In this document: one piece after another, positions 7,141-10,390 of the stretch
Position numbering within the stretch: position 1 is the first letter of the stretch
Layout of the letters: each line of letters begins with the position of its first letter
DNA from: an uncultured euryarchaeote
Lineage (GTDB): Archaea; Thermoplasmatota; Poseidoniia; Poseidoniales; Poseidoniaceae
Reading direction: 5' to 3'
Assembly (NCBI GenBank): GCA_937892665.1
Contig: CALBJF010000021.1
Coordinates: forward strand, 1 to 10,390
DNA: 10,390 nucleotides
Notes under the pieces: model-generated
The model's input: the letters and a program-made list of their open reading frames with translations, nothing else
The model's database searches: none
Told to the model about the DNA's origin: nothing
Program-made: the position numbers and the translations under genes

Positions 7141-8430
7141 ATGCTTGATATCCATTTATTCAGAGACGAACCCGACCGGATTCGTGCTGATTTCGATCGT
7201 CGCAGCCTTCCCCATGACCAGATTGATAATGTTATTTCATTGGATGCGAAATGGAAAGACTTGCTCCATCAAACCTCCGATTTGAGACGTCAAAAGAATG
7301 AGGCTGCTCGCGGAATTGGTGCTGCTAAGAAGTCCGGGGATGAGGCTGAAGCACAACGTATTCTTGCAGAAGTTGCTGATTTAGGTTCACGCATTTCTGA
7401 AATGGAAGCTCAAACCACAGCCGTTCTTGAAGAGCGAGATGCTATTCGTATGCGGATTCCTAATCTCCTTCATCCAGAAGTACCATCTGGTGCTGATGAA
7501 TCTGGTAATACCAAACTGTCCTTGCATGGTCAAGAACCAACGTTTACGTTTGAACCAAAGACCCACAATGAACTGATTGAAGAGAATAAATGGGTTGACC
7601 TTGAACGTGCTGCAAAGATTACTGGAAGTCGATTCTTTTTCCTAAAGGGAGACCTTGCTCGAATGGAAATGGCTCTGCAAGCCTTCTCCGTTGATTTCAT
7701 TCAACAACGTGGGTTCACTCTGGTTCAACCCCCAGTTATGATGAATCGTGCTGCTTACGAGGGTGTAACTGACCTTTCTGACTTTGAGACAGTGATGTAC
7801 GGAGTTGAACCCGATGGCTACTACATGATTGCAACTGCTGAACATCCTCTAACTGCTATGTTCATGGGAGAGACAATTCCAGAGGATCAATTACCCATCA
7901 AGATGGTCGGAGTCTCCCCTTGCTTCCGCCGAGAAGTTGGAGCTCATGGACAATCGGACAGAGGAATCTGGAGAGTTCATCAGTTCACTAAAATTGAACA
8001 AATCATTCTTACAACACCTGAAACATCTTGGGAACTTCATGAAGAATTACTTCAAAACTGCGTGGATTTGTGGGATGCACTCGGACTGCACTACGAAGTT
8101 GTGAACATCTGTACAGGAGATATGGGTACAGTTGCTGCTCGCAAGTATGATCTCGAAGCATGGCTTCCTGGGGCGAAAGCATTCAAGGAAATTGTATCGT
8201 GTTCGAATTGTACAGATTACCAATCGAATCGCCTCGATATTCGATATGGAACGCCTGGGCATCCAAATCAACCTATGGTTCACACATTGAATTCAACTGC
8301 AGTAGCGACTTCAAGGGCTCTCGTAGCCATTATTGAGCAAAATCAACTTGAAGATGGTCGCGTCAGAGTGCCAGAAGCCCTTCAACCCTATATGCAAGGT
8401 CAAGACACCCTTGAACCGTGCAACTGGTAG
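7141..8430 (+). CDS. serS: Seryl-tRNA synthetase (class II, canonical type)
   Basis: This cytosolic enzyme charges tRNA-Ser (and tRNA-Sec where present) with serine. From the ATG at 7141 it has 429 residues, normal for the family. The N-terminal part (about 1-105) begins MLDIHLFRDEP and is rich in charged heptads, the coiled-coil arm that grips the long variable arm of tRNA-Ser. The catalytic core shows motif 1 around GFTLVQPPVMMN (191-202), serine-site TAEHPL (232-237), motif 2 with CFRREVGAHG and RVHQFTKIEQ (261-287), and motif 3 with NSTAVATSRALVAIIE (384-399). The coiled-coil arm excludes the rare zinc-dependent methanogen-type SerRS. The AHG/RVHQF wording of motif 2 is like archaeal canonical enzymes. 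An ATG at 7138 precedes the chosen one in frame, but the Shine-Dalgarno spacing and family N-terminus favour 7141. The gene is probably co-transcribed with the upstream membrane protease. Confidence 0.96.
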   Translation: MLDIHLFRDEPDRIRADFDRRSLPHDQIDNVISLDAKWKDLLHQTSDLRRQKNEAARGIGAAKKSGDEAEAQRILAEVADLGSRISEMEAQTTAVLEERDAIRMRIPNLLHPEVPSGADESGNTKLSLHGQEPTFTFEPKTHNELIEENKWVDLERAAKITGSRFFFLKGDLARMEMALQAFSVDFIQQRGFTLVQPPVMMNRAAYEGVTDLSDFETVMYGVEPDGYYMIATAEHPLTAMFMGETIPEDQLPIKMVGVSPCFRREVGAHGQSDRGIWRVHQFTKIEQIILTTPETSWELHEELLQNCVDLWDALGLHYEVVNICTGDMGTVAARKYDLEAWLPGAKAFKEIVSCSNCTDYQSNRLDIRYGTPGHPNQPMVHTLNSTAVATSRALVAIIEQNQLEDGRVRVPEALQPYMQGQDTLEPCNW

Positions 8431-8432
8431 TT

Positions 8433-8452
8433 TTAATAACTATTAATAAATA
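8433..8452 (+). promoter_or_regulatory. AT-rich spacer with TATA-box-like repeats
   Basis: The 43-base gap after serS contains TTAATAA twice (8433-8439 and 8443-8449), ten bases apart. The second copy is centred about 28 bases before the ATG at 8474, where an archaeal TATA box would give a very short leader. The preceding TTTT (8431-8434) could also serve as a weak oligo-T terminator for serS. This is by-eye evidence only. Confidence 0.4.
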
Positions 8453-8473
8453 CTCAATTCGGAGCGGATTGAG

Positions 8474-9331
8474 ATGATGTATTTTGGATACGGGTCAAAC
8501 TTAGACTGGAAGGACTGGAAAGGATTTTGTGAAAGAAACGGACGAAGTCCTGATGGATTTACAGAGATTGAACCTGCATGGATCCTTGGTCATAACATGA
8601 AATTTCACTATCACTCATCAGGACGAAATGGTGGTGCAGCGGATGTGGTTCCTTTGAACCATTATCATGCAACCCCAGGAGCTCTATTCGAACTGGATGA
8701 GGATACTTGGCAAACCATGAACATGAAAGAAGGAACGAGAGGGGGTTATTACAAGCCCAAGGAAGTCCTTGTTGTAAGGCAAAGTGGAGAAATTTGCACA
8801 GCCTTGACGTACGTTGTTTGTGAGGACAAAATCAAACAACATTACACGAAACCAAGTGCTGAATATGAAGAATTAATCAGACAGGGACTTCTCAATCGAA
8901 AGCTTCCAGATACTGGTCTTGATCATTCCATGGATGGTTGTTGGGAACGCCCTGTCATCGAACATCTGTTTGTGTATGGGACATTGATGAGTGGTGAAGT
9001 GCGGCATGGGGAACTTTCTCCATACGTGGAGTCAAGAGTAAACGGGAGCGCGAAAGGCGTTCTCTATGATCTGGATGATTATCCTGGAATGAAGATAGGA
9101 GAAGGCCTTGTTCACGGCGAATTAATCAAAATGAATGATGTCGAATCCTGCTTGACCGATATGGATTCTATCGAAGGATTCTACGGATATGAAAGTAAAA
9201 ACTCTCTGTATAAGCGAACGATTGTTCTGATTCAAACGAACGATGCCGCAAAATGGGCGTGGACATACCACTATTCTGGACACGTAGAAGAGAATAATCG
9301 GATTAAATCTGGTCGGTGGAAACAGCGTTAA
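8474..9331 (+). CDS. Protein with two fused gamma-glutamylcyclotransferase-like domains
   Basis: The 285-residue cytosolic protein carries two copies of the GGCT/AIG2-like fold signature. Domain 1 (about 1-115) has YGSNL (6-10), GALFELDEDTW (69-79) and a candidate catalytic Glu86 in MKEG. Domain 2 (about 160-285) has YGTLMSG (168-174), GVLYDLDDYPG (195-205), VHGEL (213-217) and a candidate catalytic Glu234 in SIEGFYGYES. Family members with this fold release 5-oxoproline from gamma-glutamyl dipeptides, gamma-glutamylamines or glutathione-like thiols. The first half resembles GGCT and the second the AIG2/GGACT type. Both keep the substrate-binding YGS/YGT loop and an acidic residue, so both may be active. 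Single-domain proteins are usual, making the tandem form noteworthy. A GGAG at 8461-8464 lies nine bases before the ATG; a second in-frame ATG follows at 8477. Substrate is unknown. Confidence 0.8.
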   Translation: MMYFGYGSNLDWKDWKGFCERNGRSPDGFTEIEPAWILGHNMKFHYHSSGRNGGAADVVPLNHYHATPGALFELDEDTWQTMNMKEGTRGGYYKPKEVLVVRQSGEICTALTYVVCEDKIKQHYTKPSAEYEELIRQGLLNRKLPDTGLDHSMDGCWERPVIEHLFVYGTLMSGEVRHGELSPYVESRVNGSAKGVLYDLDDYPGMKIGEGLVHGELIKMNDVESCLTDMDSIEGFYGYESKNSLYKRTIVLIQTNDAAKWAWTYHYSGHVEENNRIKSGRWKQR

Positions 9332-9373
9332 CACTCCGAATTTGACTCGCGACATCTCTTTTCAAAACATCAG

Positions 9374-9380
9374 TTTAAAG
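9374..9380 (+). promoter_or_regulatory. Candidate TATA box for the 56-residue membrane protein gene
   Basis: TTTAAAG lies in the 86-base gap between 9331 and 9418. Its centre is about 41 bases before the ATG. A transcript starting about 25 bases downstream, near 9402, would have a roughly 16-base leader containing the AAGGTG ribosome binding site. This supports transcription separate from the cyclotransferase-like gene but remains a visual match. Confidence 0.35.
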
Positions 9381-9404
9381 GTAAAGATAAACGGAATCGG
9401 AGTT

Positions 9405-9410
9405 AAGGTG
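9405..9410 (+). promoter_or_regulatory. Shine-Dalgarno site of the 56-residue membrane protein gene
   Basis: AAGGTG (extendable to AAGGTGA) ends seven bases before the ATG at 9418. An identical AAGGTG with the same seven-base spacing precedes the next gene (9640-9645 to 9653). The site is the main evidence that this very short frame is a real gene. Confidence 0.6.
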
Positions 9411-9417
9411 AAAAAAA

Positions 9418-9588
9418 ATGAGTAATAAAATATCAAGAATCGGATTCGTATTAAGTATGTTGTCAGTTGCACTATCTCTTTACATATACTTCATACATGA
9501 TGATAAAATGCTAGGGATCTTCGTCGGTCTTTGGGCTCCAACACTAATTCTTGCAACAAAAGAAATTGAAACTATGCTTGAAAAGTAA
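9418..9588 (+). CDS. Small two-helix membrane protein, function unknown
   Basis: The frame encodes 56 residues beginning MSNKISRIGF. Two hydrophobic helices are evident, about residues 8-26 and 31-48, joined by a short HDDK turn. The positively charged N-terminus and the helix pair predict a hairpin with both ends in the cytoplasm. The second helix holds the block GIFVGLWAPTLILA, a Gly/Trp/Pro pattern that looks conserved-like rather than random. The C-terminus KEIETMLEK is charged. Supporting evidence is the AAGGTG ribosome binding site at proper spacing, a TATA-like element upstream and lack of any competing frame. It sits between the cyclotransferase-like gene and the phosphatidyltransferase gene, 64 bases from the latter. 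I do not recognise a named family and assign no function. Confidence 0.65.
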   Translation: MSNKISRIGFVLSMLSVALSLYIYFIHDDKMLGIFVGLWAPTLILATKEIETMLEK

Positions 9589-9639
9589 TCCTTACTCTTC
9601 CCCAGATTCAACCATCTTGTACGATTTTCTATAACCCGT

Positions 9640-9645
9640 AAGGTG
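9640..9645 (+). promoter_or_regulatory. Shine-Dalgarno site of the CDP-alcohol phosphatidyltransferase gene
   Basis: AAGGTG is followed by seven bases and the ATG at 9653, the same arrangement as at 9405-9418. It fixes the start of a frame whose 3' end is outside the window. Confidence 0.6.
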
Positions 9646-9652
9646 CCTGTTG

Positions 9653-10390
9653 ATGGATAAAATAGTATCTGGTAACAACAAAAAATACGGCACTATTGAG
9701 GTTTTTAACCTATCAGAGTGGGGTCGTCCTTTTGCTCGAATCGCTGCCAAGTTTCTTGAAAAGAAACCTATCTCGGTCATTCAAGTTACCAACATACATT
9801 TTCTGCTTTCTCTGTTTTGTGCATGGTTGATCTTAGAAGGCTATTTGCTGGAAAGCTGTTTCCTATTGGTCATAAAAGGCGTCATAGACGCAGTTGATGG
9901 TGAACTGGCTCGTATTCGTGAAAGGCCTTCGCATGTTGGCAGGTATTGGGATACTGTCTCTGATACGATTGGGCTCATCGCAGTGATGTGCGCTTTCGGT
10001 GTAGTATTAGATTGGGAAATAGCTCTAACATCAATCATAATTCTTGCCACCTTACTTCAATACTCATTATTCAATCATTTTTCAATATTAATGCGAATGC
10101 TAGGATCTGGAGATTCGACGAGTCGAATCGACGAACGTATTCGTCCTGTTGCTCAACCTTGGGAGAGCCAATGGGCTGTGAATATTTTTCACACGATTTA
10201 TGTTGTATTTTTCAGCTGGCAAGATAGCCTCATTTCCAAGTTGTCTGGAAAGGGTTCGGAAAAATTACGATTTGAATTAACCGTATCATCTTCCCTTGGT
10301 TACGGAATGCAATCTATTGTCATCTTTTTACTCGCACTCACTCAGAATCTTAGTTACTTACCGCACCTGGTTTTGGGTGTGAATGGCTTC
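9653..10390 (+). CDS. CDP-alcohol phosphatidyltransferase-family membrane enzyme (3' end missing)
   Basis: The frame runs open for 246 codons from the ATG at 9653 to the window edge. It contains the full catalytic signature of CDP-alcohol phosphatidyltransferases: D79-x2-D82-G83-x2-A86-R87-x8-G96-x3-D100-x3-D104. These enzymes move a phospho-alcohol from a CDP-linked donor to an acceptor at the membrane, with the aspartates binding metal. In archaea they make lipid head groups such as archaetidylinositol phosphate or archaetidylserine. Hydrophobic helices lie near 47-64, 66-78, 104-120, 122-140, 179-189 and 214-229. A roughly 40-residue hydrophilic N-terminal extension precedes the first helix. 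Several Ile codons are ATA, unlike the genes to the left. All catalytic residues are present, so it is probably active, but donor and acceptor cannot be read from the sequence. A preceding 64-base gap shows no strong promoter. Confidence 0.85.
   Translation, partial: MDKIVSGNNKKYGTIEVFNLSEWGRPFARIAAKFLEKKPISVIQVTNIHFLLSLFCAWLILEGYLLESCFLLVIKGVIDAVDGELARIRERPSHVGRYWDTVSDTIGLIAVMCAFGVVLDWEIALTSIIILATLLQYSLFNHFSILMRMLGSGDSTSRIDERIRPVAQPWESQWAVNIFHTIYVVFFSWQDSLISKLSGKGSEKLRFELTVSSSLGYGMQSIVIFLLALTQNLSYLPHLVLGVNGF

Noticed and set aside
7141..8430. Rare zinc-dependent methanogen-type SerRS
   Set aside because: The N-terminal long charged helical arm and motif 2/3 wording are those of the canonical enzyme.
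9623..9634. TTTTCTATAAC as a TATA box for the phosphatidyltransferase gene
   Set aside because: It is only about 25 bases from the ATG, so a transcript from it would begin at or near the start codon and lack the clear AAGGTG site. The two readings conflict, so I do not list it.
9592..9780. Minus-strand 62-residue frame near the phosphatidyltransferase start
   Set aside because: It overlaps the N-terminus of a plus-strand gene with a strong ribosome binding site and shows no recognisable motif or own start signal.

Overview
The window looks like a chromosomal segment of a mesophilic euryarchaeon, most plausibly Marine Group II / Poseidoniales or a relative. This is inferred from gene content, not from a marker gene: an archaeal Lhr helicase, an archaeal presenilin-type GxGD protease, an archaeal-style seryl-tRNA synthetase, GGTGA/GGAGG Shine-Dalgarno sites and very tight packing. 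No gene-free stretch exceeds about 120 bases. I see no rRNA, tRNA, CRISPR array, insertion sequence or phage gene.

Layout. Positions 1-61 hold the acidic C-terminal tail of an unidentified plus-strand protein. Positions 132-3155 (+) encode an Lhr-family DNA helicase. Its stop codon directly abuts the stop of a convergent minus-strand pair: folC (4897-3629), then a dCMP-deaminase-type enzyme (3602-3156) 26 bases downstream. These two probably share a transcript and connect through dTMP synthesis, since one supplies folate and the other dUMP. A short divergent region (4898-5015) leads into a plus-strand series. It starts with a nine-helix presenilin homologue carrying a large predicted extracellular propeller-like insert (5016-7130). 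serS (7141-8430) follows 10 bases later. After an AT-rich promoter-like spacer come a protein with two fused gamma-glutamylcyclotransferase-like domains (8474-9331), a 56-residue two-helix membrane protein (9418-9588), and a CDP-alcohol phosphatidyltransferase-family enzyme that runs off the end of the window (9653-10390).

The left and centre are housekeeping in character: DNA repair, nucleotides, folate, membrane proteolysis and translation. From about 8431 rightward the genes are less conserved in type, the DNA looks AT-richer and ATA codons become common, so this part may be accessory. The most notable item is the presenilin-type protease. It keeps the YD, GLGD and LP-L-NGG active-site motifs but has roughly 375 residues inserted between helices 3 and 4, on the predicted outer face. 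That is a possible built-in counterpart of a separate substrate-recognition subunit.
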